Of a DNA stretch of 64,000 nucleotides, positions 1 through 11,547 are shown one piece after another; the first letter of the stretch is position 1; every line of letters begins with the position of its first letter. The stretch is taken from assembly GCF_000313135.1 (NCBI RefSeq), contig NW_004457702.1:860001-924000 (forward strand), written 5' to 3'. The notes under the pieces were generated by a model that was not told the DNA's origin, did not search any database, and saw only the letters and a list, made by a program, of their open reading frames with translations. The position numbers and the translations under genes are program-made. Source of the stretch: Acanthamoeba castellanii str. Neff (taxonomy: Eukaryota > Discosea > Longamoebia > Acanthamoebidae).

Positions 1-2385
1 AGATGTGGAGGGCCTCCGTGCGCATTTTGGCATCCGTGTAGGGGTGCAGCGTATCATCCGCTTTCTGCCCCGTTTCAAACACACTCCGTTATTTGCGTGT
101 TGCGTGTTGCACGAGCAGTGGGCCTGAAGGGGTGGCGCGTGCCTTTTGGTAGGACACCAGCTGGCTCAGCGAAGGCGACTGCTTCTTCCTGATGGTGAAA
201 CGACGCTTCGCGCTCTGGGTCTGGATTGGCGGTCCAACAGCGGCGCGTCAGATTCCAGCACGCTCACCACACGACACACGACGCACCGCACATGCACGAG
301 CACACACACACACTACCTGGAAATGCTGCGTGGCGTAGTCGATGAACAGGTGCTGCGCGATCTCCGAGCGGTCGTTGAGGATCTTGCCCGGTTCCTTCTT
401 ACTGCTCACCAAAAGGGGGGAAGGAAAAAAGTCAACAATTGTCAACTCAACCGCAATGTGGTCGTCGCAGCTGTTTGACTCCCGTGGTGGGTGCGTGCGG
501 GTGGGTACTTGAGCACGAGCTCGGGTCGGAACTGCATGGGTTGCGTGCCGGAGGTGCGCTTGGGAATGAGGATGAAGGACTTGCGCAGCGTGTCGATGCG
601 CCGGCGCATGGAGACCGGCGACGCCGCCTCACCATCCGACGACCCTGTTGCGTTGATCGCCCAACCCCCGAACGGTTAGTGTCATTCGCCTATGTGTGTG
701 CGTGTGTGTGCACGTGTGTGTGTGTGCGTGTGCGTGCGCGTGTGCGTGTGCGGTACCTCCGACTTCGTTGTCCGAGTCCTTGAAAGAGCGGCCTCGCTTC
801 CGTCCCTCGAGGCCCTCCTTCTCCTTGCCCTTGCCCTTGTCCTTCTTGGCCTTCTTCTTCCGCTTTTCGGAGTCGCTGCCGATGAAGGAGCCCTTCCTCC
901 TCTCGGGGTCGCTGCCGATCAGGGAGCCCCGCCGGTTGCTGGGGCTGCCGGCGCCGGAGCTCTCAAAGTCGCTGAACGAGCCGCGGCGCGGCGAGCGGTC
1001 CGGGTGGAGCAGGTTGTTGGACGCTACGGCCAGCGTGGCCACGTCGCGGGGCAGGGGCGGCAAGGCGGCGGACTCCACGGGCGGGTTCTTGAGGCGCTCC
1101 TCGGCCTCGGCGGCGGCCCGGCGCTGGGCCTCCTCCTCGTCGAGCCGCGCCTGCTCGGCCCGGCGGGCCTCCTCCTCCGCGCGCTTGCGGGCCTCCTCCT
1201 CCTCGGCCAGCAGCTTCAGGCGCTCCTCCTTGGCCATCTTGGCTAGCAGCTCCTCGCGCTGCCGGGCCTCCTCCTCCTTGCGCTTGCGCTCTTCCTCGAG
1301 CCGGATGCGCTCCTCCTCCTCCCGGCGCTTACGCTCCTCCTCCTCCCGACGCCGCCTCTCCTCCTCCTCCCGGCGCTTGCGCTCCTCCTCCTCGCGCTTC
1401 TTCTGGAGCGCGATCAGGAAGGCCTTGCGGGCGATCTTCATCCGCGTGAACGACTGGAGCAGCACCGTGGCCGACCTCAGACTCAGGAAGCGCCTGCGCG
1501 CGCTCCAGCGTCGAGCCACTGCGCGCATGTGCGTGTGCGGTGGTGCGTGTGCGTGACGTCAGCAGAGTTGGCAACAGCGTGGAGCGGAAGATGGAGTTGT
1601 GAGGCCGTACCGGTCTGGGCCACGATGACGGAGATACGGTACTGGAGGTAGTAGTTGCGCACGACAATCATACGCCACCACGACTGAATGGAGACCACGC
1701 GCGACGTGATGCACTGGTTGCGCAACAACTCGAGAGCGTTGTTCTGGACAAGGAGAAGAAGAATGTGAGCATCCGCATGTTACCGTTCATGTGTGCACGT
1801 GTGTCGTGTGTGGTGTGTGTCGTGTGTGTCGTATGGTCGTATGTGTCGTGTGTGGTGTGTGTCGTGTGTGTCGTGTGTGTCGTGTGTGGTGTGTGTCGTA
1901 TGGTCGTATGTGTCGTGTGTGTCGTGTGTGTCGTGTGTGTCGTGTGTGTTGAACATACCTGAGATTCCTTGAGGAAGACCTTGGTCATGCCGATCTGCCA
2001 GAGGTCCTCCGGCTTGCCCGAGAAGCCGGGGAGGGTCACCTTATTGAGGATCTGCCTGGCGAACTGCACCATCTCGTCCCTGCTCGCTGAGTCGGTCATG
2101 CGTTGGGTGTAACTGACCACAACTACAGACGACACGCACCGCACACGCACCACACAGCGAAAGAGTCATGCACACTTTTTTGAAAAAAAATCATCAAATC
2201 GTAGGCCTGGGTGCACAACGCACCTTTGTAGCGCTCGCAGAACTCGGGGAGCGCGTAGCGGAAGGGATAACCGTAGGATCGAATCCTGATCGTCTCCAAC
2301 ATACCCGAGTACCGCAGCTGGGCCAGGACCTAATATCGTGTGCAGACAAGCAATGAGACACGCGTGCCGTGTGCGCGTTGTGGTG

Positions 2386-2423
<38 letters not shown>

Positions 2424-5400
2424 TGTGTGTACCATGTCGTCATCGAAGTTATCGCACACTTTGAGTGTGTTGGGCTTGATGCAACGAACGTAGTGCGGCT
2501 GCGTGGCGGAGAGCGTGGCCATCAGCTCGCCCAGCTGGCGCCTGAACTTGGCGCCCACCGTGGGCGGACCCTTCCTCATCGTCGATGAACCACCCAGGCT
2601 GCCGCTAGGGCCGATCGAGAGCCGTTGGCCGGAGGGACCCGGGGGCGCCGAAGCCGCTAGGCCGGTGCTCGCTGCGCAGGGACAGGCCGAGCCAGCAGAT
2701 CAGCAAACAAACTACGACCATCATGGCCGACGACACACCCACACTCACACCCACATCAAAGAGAGAGAGAAGGGCGTACTGCGGCCTCGGCCTCTGTTGG
2801 TGGCCTCGACCTCGGGCTCGGGCTCGTCGGTGAAGAGATCGACCAGGATCTTGATGGAGCTCTTCTTCAACATGGACACGATGTCCTCCTGCAGGGTGTC
2901 CTTGTTCTTGTCCAGGAAGCCAGTGACCAGGTACGACACCTCGCCGGCGTAGTGGCGCACGGAGAAGGTGGTCTTCGATCGCAGGTGCACGTCGTACTTC
3001 TTGGAGGCCTTGTGGTTGGTGTTGAGCTTCTCCAGCAGCGTCTGCGCGTATTGTTTGGGAAAGAATGTAAAGAATGAACCATTGAAACCACCCATGATGC
3101 CGCAAATGTGTGTGTTTGGGGGGCGAGCCAAACCTGGTCGGAGGCCTTGGGGAACCGGACTTCTTCGTCGAGAAGGGAGAGAATGCCGAGCGGTCTGCCC
3201 TCGATGAGGTCCAGGCAGTCCTGGTTGTCCTCGAACGTGATCGAGTCCCAGTTTATCTTCTCCGCATTGTACTCCTCTTGCTCCAGCTGGTATGGTAGAA
3301 CGATCAGATCAGCACCACACACACACACACACATGCACACATACATCTATACATCTATACATATTGTACATAAGGGCCGAGATAGTACCTTGAAGATGGT
3401 CAAGTTGAAAAATTGCTGCAGCTTTTCGTTGGCGAAGTTGATGCAAAACTGCTCGAAGCTGTTCACCTGTGCAGGCGCAAGACGTTTTGAATCAGAGGCG
3501 GGTCCAGAGGCCAGAGTAAGGCGAGGTGCGAGGGAGAGCGCGTTCGTTCGTTCGTAATACCTTAAAGTTTTCGAAACCGAAGATGTCCAACACGCCGATG
3601 GAGCTGCAGATGTCCTCCTTGAGGATGGCCTTGTTGATCTGGGTCACCAGCCAATCGAACAGCCGGGCGTAGATGGCCTTGGCCAGCGCGTCCCTGGTGT
3701 CGATGGCCTCGCTCGGCTTCATCTTGATCTCGATGGTCTGGCCACGGATGTGCATGGTGCGGATGATGAGCGTCTTGTCCAGCTCGTTCGCGTTGATTCC
3801 AAACAGCGCAGCCGCAGCCGAGACCTCTGCAGACAGCATGACAATGTGAGCATGTGTGTGGTGTGTGTCGTGTCATGGGTTTGAAGGCCCACCTTCTCTG
3901 TTGGCGACCAACGAGCCATCGCCATCGGCCTTGAACTGGATGTTGCCGAGACGCAGGATGCCGGACAGCACGCTGAAGACGGTGCACTGCAGTTCCTGCG
4001 AGATCTCCAGCGAGGACATGGCAATCTGCACATAATCAACGCACGACACACGCAACACCCAGCGATGCGTCAGTCTGTGCAAGAGCAGTGAGAAACATAG
4101 AACACTACGAAGCCAACTACAGCACCTTGATCCGCTTAAACATCTTGGAGTCGTCGAATTCGTCCACCGAGGTACAGCCGCTCTGCGAAAGGTACCAGTA
4201 GGAGGAGAGGTCCTTGAGCTTGTATCTCTCTGTTGGCAGAGAATGCGCGCCGTGAGCGTTGATGGGGCATAGAAGAGGGGGGTAGTAGTAGTAGTAGTGC
4301 CGAGCTTACCCCTCTCCTCGGGGCTCGCGCCAGCAAGCAGCTGGTAGAAAATGTGGTAGTTACGCTCCTCGGGCGCTTGGTAGACCAATCGAGACTGGAG
4401 AGCAGAGACACGGCGCAAAACGTGGGTGAGCCAAACAACATAACTTACAGAGAGAAGCCACGGAGAGAAAGGCCACAGCAGAAGAAGAACGTACGCGCTC
4501 AAGAAGGTCTGGAGGTCGAGGAGGAGCAGTGGGCGTAGCGCGCGAGGTGTGGAATGAACAACGCGTTAGTGGGGGAGAGGTGGCATGTCGGCGTGGCTGT
4601 ACAGACAAGGTGATCGGAGAGAAGGACGTACACTGTATAATTCGCGCTCCCGAAATGGTTCCACCCTTGTTGAAGTGGATCTCTATGAACTTACCCTGTT
4701 CCGTTCCACCGCACACCCAACAAGGAACGTCATCGCGTCAGTTTTTCACCTCTTGCCCTCCCTCCCCCCTCTTCGCGTCGGCTGCCGTCTCGCAGCGCGC
4801 CGGCTTGGCGGGTAGCGACGTACGAAGCGCGAGGAGTTGTTGTTCCTGACCGTCTTGGCGTTACCAAAGGCCTCGAGAAGGGGCGAAGACTCGAGGATCT
4901 TCTGCTCGACCTCCGAGTGCTGGCTGGTACGTGCGGCGAGGAACTGCAGGATGAGCTTCGTCGCCTCCGTTTTGCCCGAACCGGACTCGCCACTATTGGA
5001 TCACATCCAACAAAACAAAGATCATCAAAATCGGTCAAATCGGGCGTGAATTGAAAGAAGTACTTGAGCTGATTATGATAATGGTGATGATGGCGGTGGC
5101 TGTGGCTGTGCCATGTTGGTGTGGAGGGGGGGGGTGGAAGACCTGATCACGACGGACTGGTTCCGCAGGGACTCGCGCATCTGATAGTAGCAGGCTTCGG
5201 CCGTGGCGAAGATATGGGGAGGAGGCCTCAGTTCGGGGGCGATGATCGACTTCCCGATGTAGAGCTTGACCGCCTTCTTCGTGTAGATGGGCAGCTGCTT
5301 GAACGGATTGACCGACACCAGAATCGAACCAGTGTTTGTCTGTGTGTCGTGTCGTGTCGCGTGTTGTGCATGTGTATGATGAGAGAGATGAGGTTGTCGA

Positions 5401-5577
5401 TGATCACCCACCACGAGTAGAAAGGAGCAGAAAAGAGAAGGCGCGTACGTAGATCAGATTTTGGATGTAGCGCGTCTTGAGGTTCCTCAAGATCTTCTCC
5501 TGGGTGAGCGTCTTCATCTTGATCATGTCCTCCACTCCCTTTCCCACACACACTTCATCGTTTTCTTCGTCAATCAT
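1..5577 (-). CDS. Unconventional myosin heavy chain with MyTH4-type tail (3' end beyond window)
   Basis: Actin-based motor protein, read right to left through more than a dozen exons. ATG at 5575-5577 is the first Met after an in-frame stop. Exon 1 (5449-5577) encodes GVEDMI and the start of the motor; exon 2 (5143-5339) follows; the P-loop [12 protein letters not shown] lies in exon 3 (4824-4992). Switch I NNNSSRF is near 4830, switch [10 protein letters not shown] near 3570 and the actin-binding [11 protein letters not shown] near 2470-2502. IQ-like segments occupy about 1440-1745, then a roughly 110-residue run of E/R/K blocks (about 1090-1430) typical of a stable single alpha helix, and a Ser/Lys-rich linker (770-1080). 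The last exons (1-410) contain [15 protein letters not shown] and [13 protein letters not shown], resembling the start of a MyTH4 domain. The motor around 3700 resembles class VII. Class is not settled; Acanthamoeba high-molecular-weight myosin IV is an alternative. Introns carry GT/CA repeats. Confidence 0.93.
1797..1951. repeat. TGTGTCG-type minisatellite in myosin intron
   Basis: About 155 bp of TGTGTCG and TGTGTGTCG units with a few GTATGGTCG variants, lying wholly inside an intron of the myosin gene. The same core unit recurs in introns of other genes in this window. Confidence 0.9.
2382..2434. repeat. (TG)n microsatellite in myosin intron
   Basis: Nearly pure TG dinucleotide tract between the exon ending in the NFDDDM segment and the following exon of the minus-strand myosin gene. 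Confidence 0.9.
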
Positions 5578-6231
5578 CTTCGTAGTTTTCTGTTCTCTCG
5601 TCTACTTCTCGTCTTCTTGTTCTTCTATCCTCCTCGTCGCCAACCTCTGTGGCTGTGTGAAAGGGGTGGGGTCCCGCGATTTCGATGAGCCTTTTCGTTT
5701 AACACGAAGACCTCGAGCCGAGAGCGGAAGTGTGAAGATCGATCGATTGTCCTCACGACTCTTCTCTCTCTCTCTCTCTCTCTAATATATCCCGCAAGTC
5801 ACCACCGCACACACCACTAGGTGCTCCTTGTTGGGCCTTTCTTCTCACACTAAACACACACCCTGTAACCCCCCTAAAAGCGGGTCCTGGCTCGCTCTCC
5901 GGAGAGAACGAAAATCACGCGCGGCAGGGTCCAAGGGCTGCGCACTCAGAGAGCTGCGCGAAGAGGCGCACTTGCCTTATTTGTTTTTTGGTTGGTTGGC
6001 AACCTAACAACCAATCCCAGCTTTCTATCAATTCGGGCTTTGTAGTGATCTGGCCGGGGGGCAAATAAAAGACAAATAAAAGGTGGTGGATGATGGTGCG
6101 TGCCCTATCTCGCCCTTGGCTCTGTATCGGTTGTAGTTGACGGACGGCCATACAGCGCTGTTGTGTGCGTGTGCGTTACACTGTCGTGTGTCGTGTCGTG
6201 TACGCTGTGTGACATCTTCGATTGGCAGCGG
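5578..6231. other. Intergenic region, myosin 5' flank and methyltransferase 3' flank
   Basis: No supportable gene. It holds a CT microsatellite at 5761-5783 next to an AT-rich stretch (TAATATAT) about 200 bp upstream of the myosin ATG. That stretch could be part of a core promoter, but nothing else supports it. Two AAATAAAA-like motifs near 6062-6080 have no clear role. Confidence 0.5.
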
Positions 6232-7454
6232 TTATTTAGTACTCTTGCGCCTGAACACTAATATCTCTGCGTCCAAAGGTACCGCCTGCGTCGTGTATTC
6301 TTCGGTGGGCACCTGCTCGCACGCGAAGCCAAACTTGTCCGCATGCTTCAGTACTGTTTGCACACAGCGTTCAGTCAGCGCTCACGTCGAGCGCGTACGC
6401 GTGTGCATGCGCGGGGATGTGTCATGTCACAGACAACACTGGACACGGCGAACCTTTGTGCTTGAGGCCGGCCGTACGCGGGATGAAGGAGATGACGAAC
6501 AGAGACGACTCCTCGCAGGCCAACGCAGCGTCCACCGTCTCAAAGAGCGCTGGGATGAGATGCGAATGCTCCGGATAGATCACATCCGAGCCTGAGGCCC
6601 GTGATTGAACGCGCGTGCGAATGGATTAGGAAATGATGAAGTGTACACATCATTCTTAATGCAAGCCGACTGTATGTACCGATGATGGTCTCGAAGGGAG
6701 GATACTTCTGTTTCAAGGCCGGCACGTCGTCCACCCACTTCATCACCATGCCCTCGGCCTTGTCTGCAACACTCAGCCGTGAGTGCGGTTGATCGCGTTA
6801 ACGGTTTCGTGTAGTTCTCCTGTACCTTGGAGAGAGTTCAGCTCGATGTTCTGGTTCAACATATCCATCACCTCTTCGTTCCTGTCGGTGAGCACCACCT
6901 GTGCCGACGTTCCTGCCCCGCGTCAGCCCCAAGGACAGTTCAAGCAGCTGCGATCGTATGGGCGCGGGTACGTACCTTGGCAGCGAAGCGGGCAGCAATC
7001 AGGCCCGACACGCCACAGCCGGCCCCCACCTCCAGCACGCGCTTACTTCGCACGACGTGCGGGTTCGCAGTCAAGTAGAGACCTGACCGCGTAGGGCGCA
7101 AGGAAGTGCTTAGTTGCGGGCTCTACACAGAGGAGCCCAGAAAAAAGAGAGGGGGGGCTCACGTTGTACCGAGCACGCGAGAGCCGGGCCACACCATGCG
7201 ACCGGTCTCGTCGATGTCGTTGTCGCGGTCCACCACCGTGCCCCGCAGAAAGCCCATCGACGCGATGCTCACCTTGGTGCCGTCGCTGTACTCGAACATC
7301 GTGCTGACCCATCTAGGCACGGATGATGATTTGAAGAAACAACATTTCTTCATATAACACTCAGTGCGGTCAGTGGATTCTAGAAGCCCGCATACCCGTC
7401 GTCATCAGCTTCCGTCTCGGTGATGACAACGCTGGACCTCCCTGAGGCTTGCAT
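6232..7454 (-). CDS. METTL21-like protein-lysine methyltransferase
   Basis: Class I SAM-dependent methyltransferase, probably modifying lysines of a non-histone protein. ATG at 7452-7454, stop TAA at 6232-6234, about six exons. The protein opens with a short acidic leader, then YSDGTKVSIAS, then a segment ending DETGRMVWPGSRVL, as in the Methyltransf_16 family. Motif I reads VLEVGAGCGVSGLIAARFA (about 6990-7070). The acidic motif II is VVLTDRNEEV (about 6885). The family's DxxY motif appears as SDVIYPEHS (about 6560-6590). The last exon ends in FRRKSTK. About 250 residues, normal for METTL21/METTL23 relatives. The substrate cannot be told from sequence. Its start is only 81 bp from the start of the divergent gene at 7536. 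Confidence 0.85.
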
Positions 7455-7535
7455 GGCCAATTTTAAAATAATAAATAATAAATTAGAATAAAGGAAACTC
7501 AAAACACAAAAAACTCCAAACTGCCCAACACTTGC
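7455..7535. promoter_or_regulatory. Short bidirectional promoter region
   Basis: Only 81 bp separate the divergent ATGs of the methyltransferase (-) and the membrane protein (+). The stretch is strongly AT-rich (runs such as AATAATAAATAATAAATT) against GC-rich coding flanks, so both genes probably share promoter elements. Inferred from spacing and composition only. Confidence 0.5.
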
Positions 7536-9370
7536 ATGGAGGCGGTGAGCCGCACAAGCACGGAGCTGCGGCTAGAGCTGAAGGGCGCACGGCGGCAGCG
7601 CCTTGCAGCTGCCGTCTTCCTTGGGGCGGGCATACTTGTTGCTCTCCTCCTCGGCTGGCGCACCCGCCTTCGCTGCTTTCCTTGGTCCCCCCCCCTTCCC
7701 TCATTATTTTCAACGTTTATATAAATATATATATTTCAAGATTAATGATAGTCTATTTTATTTATTTATTAACTTATTCATTGTCAGGGAGGAAGCAATG
7801 TCACCAGCCGAAGCGCTACGTGGCGGGTGGTGCGTGGTGCGACAGGAGAATTTGTGGCTGTGGAGCGAGCGTAGCGTGCAGATGGCACACATACGCGCCG
7901 CGCTCCTGGACGGCTCCGGTCTCGCCTCCCGCGTGACGCTCGTCATCATGCCCAAGGCACGGCACCATGCCCCTCTTTGGCACCACTCAGCACCGCCTGG
8001 CGAACGATTAGACCTGGTGGCAACTCACACGCTCGCTTTGGGACTCGCGCGCTCAGGCTCGGCACGGCAGGCGACCGCCAACACCAGGGCAGCTACAGAC
8101 CAGCGGCGAAGTGCGAGATCCTTCAGACACGGCGGGTCCCCATGAACGAAGGTGAGAGTAGTGATCTCTTGACCATCTATCAGACGTGTATGGACCGCTC
8201 ACCGTTCTGAGTGCTCTTCCGATGACCAGAGACGAACCCGCGGAGGTTGGAAACGACGCAGAAGGGACTGATGCGCACCACCCGCAACAGCGTGATTCGG
8301 CGTCGGGCAGAGTGCTCGCCGAAGACGCGCAAGTGCTGGGTACGTTTGGAGCCAGCCAAGAGCTACCAGCGTTCGTGTGGTATGTTGTGAATGACGCTTG
8401 GCTTTCGCTACATGTTCAGCTGCGCAGATCGGGCGAAAGGAGCACGGGGTGCCTGGCGAAGACGACAACATACAGGAACTGCCGCTCACCCACTACTACT
8501 CGATCACGGGCCACGCCATCAAGCTGCGCATTGTGCGCCGCGTGAACGAGCTCATCATATCCTCTTCCTCCTGCTCTCACCACTTTCATTATTCTTCTCT
8601 TCGTGGTAATGTTGGATGGTCTGCGTTTCGTTCCTTGACTCTAGTCTCACGCCAACGACTGGAAGGTTCCCAGCGAAGATGGCGAAGAGACCACCACAGA
8701 CTTCATCAACAAAGTGATCCTCGATGAGGAGCTAGATGATCGATGGTACCTTCTTCTCGGATCGCTCTCTGCACATTACGCGCGCCACACTGATGGTGTT
8801 TGTCTGTCTATTTTGGCGTGCGCGTGTGTAGGTTTGCTTATGGGTGCGGGGCGCTATTGGCCAGCGTCTTCGTCGCCCTGATCTTTATTTCCAAGAGAGA
8901 GGTCTGTATTATTGACAAAAGCGACAACGTCGTACGTTCCCTGCATCTCATGCATCACCACACGAACACCGCGGGCACTAAGCTGGATGCTGATCCATTC
9001 TTCCACTTCGTCATCAGCTGGCCATCATCCGCAGCAATGCGTGGAGCCGACAAGAGGAGGTGTACAACTGGCAAGACGTTGGGCTGGTGGAGATCCACAG
9101 AGCTACCCAGAACCGAAAGACAGACTTCAACATCTTCTTCAACATCGAGCCCTTTTCCTCTTGGGTGCCCCTGTCCCAGCATGGGACCTACGCATCAGAG
9201 GTAAGTGCGATCATCACATTGCCAGCTATCTGCACATCACCTTGTTGCCCACACCGTATAACATGTTTCCTCTTGTACAGGAGGAGGCAGAGGAGATATG
9301 CTCAGAGATAAGGGATTTCATTGGCCTCACCTCTTGGCAGAACCTCTTGCAGCTGAAGAAGCTGAGCTGA
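7536..9370 (+). CDS. Hypothetical two-segment membrane protein
   Basis: Not recognised. Likely start ATG at 7536, giving a basic N-terminus followed by a membrane segment (RQRLAAAVFLGAGILVALLL). Later exons contain VVRQENLWLWSE (about 7840), a segment beginning HYYSITGHAIKL (about 8490), FINKVILDEELDDRW (about 8710), a second membrane segment (GALLASVFVALIFISKRE, about 8848) and a soluble C-terminus with WQDVGLVEIHRA (about 9080) ending LLQLKKLS before TGA at 9368-9370. Two hydrophobic stretches plus a C-terminal beta-rich segment after the second could suit a small organelle or ER membrane protein with a PH-like tail, but this is a guess. Exon borders in 7700-8450 are uncertain. Divergent from the methyltransferase gene. 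Confidence 0.6.
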
Positions 9371-9655
9371 GTTGGTATTTTGTTCTTCGTCCTAACGAAA
9401 TTTCGGCGCAGCCACCTTAAAGTCTAGCCGCGTTGTGCGCCTGTGGGTTTACGAGAGGTTATTCAATTTGTATTTGGTATTTTTTTTTGGTTCCATCGAC
9501 GGACCTGGCTGTGCTAATTCAAGGATAGACATTCAAGGAACACATCAACCTCCATCTTCCTACCTCCTCAGTACGGTTGCGATCGTCTAGATTGGGCTGC
9601 CTGTGTTGGATAATTATCGATAATCGAGATCATTATCGACTTCTAATCGGCCAAG

Positions 9656-11067
9656 ATGGCGGATGGCAAGAATGCGAAGCACACCTTGAAGATGCTGCTT
9701 GTTGGCGACAGCGGTACTGCGCCTTTCTTTTCCTCTTCTTCCTCTCTGCATCAATTTCCATCTTGAGAAGTATTTAGACATTTCTTGTGTTTACCGTTTG
9801 CATCATTCCTCTCCTCACCGCTATCGTTTTATGCGGATTATGGATCAGGCGTGGGTAAGAGTTGTCTCTTGCAAAGGTTCTCCGATGGAACCTTCACCCA
9901 CAGCTTCATGCCCACCATTGGGTACTCCTTCTTGATCCCCCTGGCCTCTTCTGCGGGCTCTTCCTCTTTGATCTGCCTTCTACTCGGTGAGATCTATCAA
10001 TTTTTCCTCTAGATTTGTTGACATTGTGTTCCTCCTTGATAGCATTGACTTCAAGGTGAGGACCGTCCCCATCGAAGGGAAGGAGATCAAGCTCCAACTG
10101 TGGGACACAGCTGGTCAAGAGCGTTTCCGTACGTTTCCCATCTTACCCACTCGCCCCCTCGACGGACAGAGAAGACAGCCTTGTTTGTAGCCTCTGCATC
10201 TTCTCCCGCCATCTTTTCTTTTGAACCGTTTGCGGCGTTTCCACCACTCGTTGTTTGTAGATCTAATCTCTTGTCATCTGCAGGCACCATCACCGCTGCT
10301 TACTACCGTGGCGGTCACGGTGTGGTGCTTGTCTACGACGTCACCGACCAGAACTCCTTCAGCCGTAAGTACTCAACTTCTCTCCCCCTGCGTGTCCTCC
10401 GCTCGTCGAGTTCTCTCCATTCCTTTGCGTCTGTGGGCCACCTTTGTGCGAGAGCGGCTGGCTGATGGTGGGCTGTCTTGCTTCCTGGTGTACACAGACA
10501 TTAAGATCTGGATGAAGGGCATTGAGCAACATGCCTCGCAGGGCGTCAACAAGATCCTCGTGGGCAACAAGGCCGACATGGACGATAAGCGGGTACGCTT
10601 GCCCGCCGCCTCCTTCGTTCGAATCACAAGGTCTAATAAGGTCGTATGCCGTTCCGCCCGTCAGGTTGTAAGCACAGAGCAGGGACAGGAGCTGGCAGAG
10701 AAGTATGGCATCAGGTTCTATGAGACCTCCGCAAAGACCGTACCGTCTCCTCTCTCTCCTCTGCCCGTCGCATGTAGTGTTGACCGCGCCTCTTTGCAGG
10801 GACAAAACGTCGACGACATGTTCTTGCTGCTCGCCAAGGAAATCAAGCACCGGGTGATCGATCCTATGGGCGACGAGCCCGAGGAGCCTCAGGTTCGGGG
10901 CACCTCCTCCACAATGTCACCGCCCACCCCATCCGTGCGCGTACATAGTCTAACGCTGGTCTCCTCCTTCTCTGCCGCTCTAGGCCACTTCCTCAAGCCC
11001 CAAGGTGGATCTGACCAGCAGCAAGGACTCGCAACCACAGGCCTCGGGCGGCTGCTGTGGTAAGTAA
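9656..11067 (+). CDS. Rab family small GTPase (Rab1/Rab8-like)
   Basis: Membrane-traffic GTPase. ATG at 9656, stop TAA at 11065-11067, seven or so exons. Signatures in order: G1 GDSGVGKSC (split by an intron, about 9702-9860), effector/switch I TIGIDFKV (about 9915-10055), G3 WDTAGQERF (about 10100), G4 GNKADMDD (about 10563), G5 ETSAK (about 10720). The C-terminus ends GGCCGK, so the prenylatable pair of cysteines is followed by two residues instead of being terminal. About 210 residues. The switch region and overall pattern fit the Rab1/Rab8/Sec4 group acting in exocytic traffic. The last intron splits the hypervariable tail. Confidence 0.93.
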
Positions 11068-11361
11068 ATAGGAGGCGGAAGAAGAGCAGAGCAGGGTGTG
11101 AGCGGGCAGAGCGCAAGAGAGAAACAAGAGAAGAGTAGAGAGAGGAGCGAGAGTAGTCCTAGAGAGAACAAGGAAAGAACTGCGGAAGAGACAGCGGAGC
11201 TCTTCAAGAGCGAAGCTCCTGTTGCACGGCATTACCAGACCCAACAAGGAAGGTTTGGAGCAGACAAGCTGCAACCTTTGGGGACAGATCGCCTGCGTTG
11301 TCTGGTGCACCATCTTGTCTGTCGGCAGCAAAAAGAAAAGAATTGCAGAAAAGAATTGCTC
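11068..11361. other. Intergenic, Rab 3' flank
   Basis: Purine-rich stretch with no supportable coding region. A-rich runs around 11330-11352 become T-runs on the minus strand immediately downstream of the tRNA and probably serve as its Pol III terminator. Confidence 0.6.
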
Positions 11362-11442
11362 GACAATGGCAGGATTCGAACCTGCGCGGGGAAACCCCAC
11401 CTCGTTAGCAGCGAGGCACCTTAACCACTCGGCCACATTGTC
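11362..11442 (-). tRNA. tRNA-Ser (anticodon GCU)
   Basis: On the minus strand an 81-nt cloverleaf can be drawn by hand: acceptor stem GACAATG/CATTGTC, D arm containing GCCGAGTGGTTAAGG, anticodon stem CCTCG/CGAGG with loop CTGCTAA giving anticodon GCU for AGC/AGU codons, a long class II variable arm GGGG-TTT-CCCC, and T arm GCAGG-TTCGAAT-CCTGC. The long variable arm is diagnostic for serine here. No intron and no encoded CCA, as expected for a nuclear tRNA. Confidence 0.97.
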
Positions 11443-11547
11443 TTCACTACCTGTGGAGGCACTTAAGAGCTCGTTAAAGCTGACAATTAGCAACAGACAG
11501 CTTGTGCCTGCGTCCAAGTGCGGCAGGGCAATTCGGTGGAGACGTTT

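Noticed and set aside
629..1556. Plus-strand Ser/Leu-rich frames opposite the myosin tail
   Set aside because: They are the reverse strand of the Glu/Arg-rich single-helix region, which has codon use and context of the real myosin.
10359..10850. 163-residue minus-strand frame across the Rab gene
   Set aside because: It overlaps conserved Rab exons antisense and has no recognisable features.
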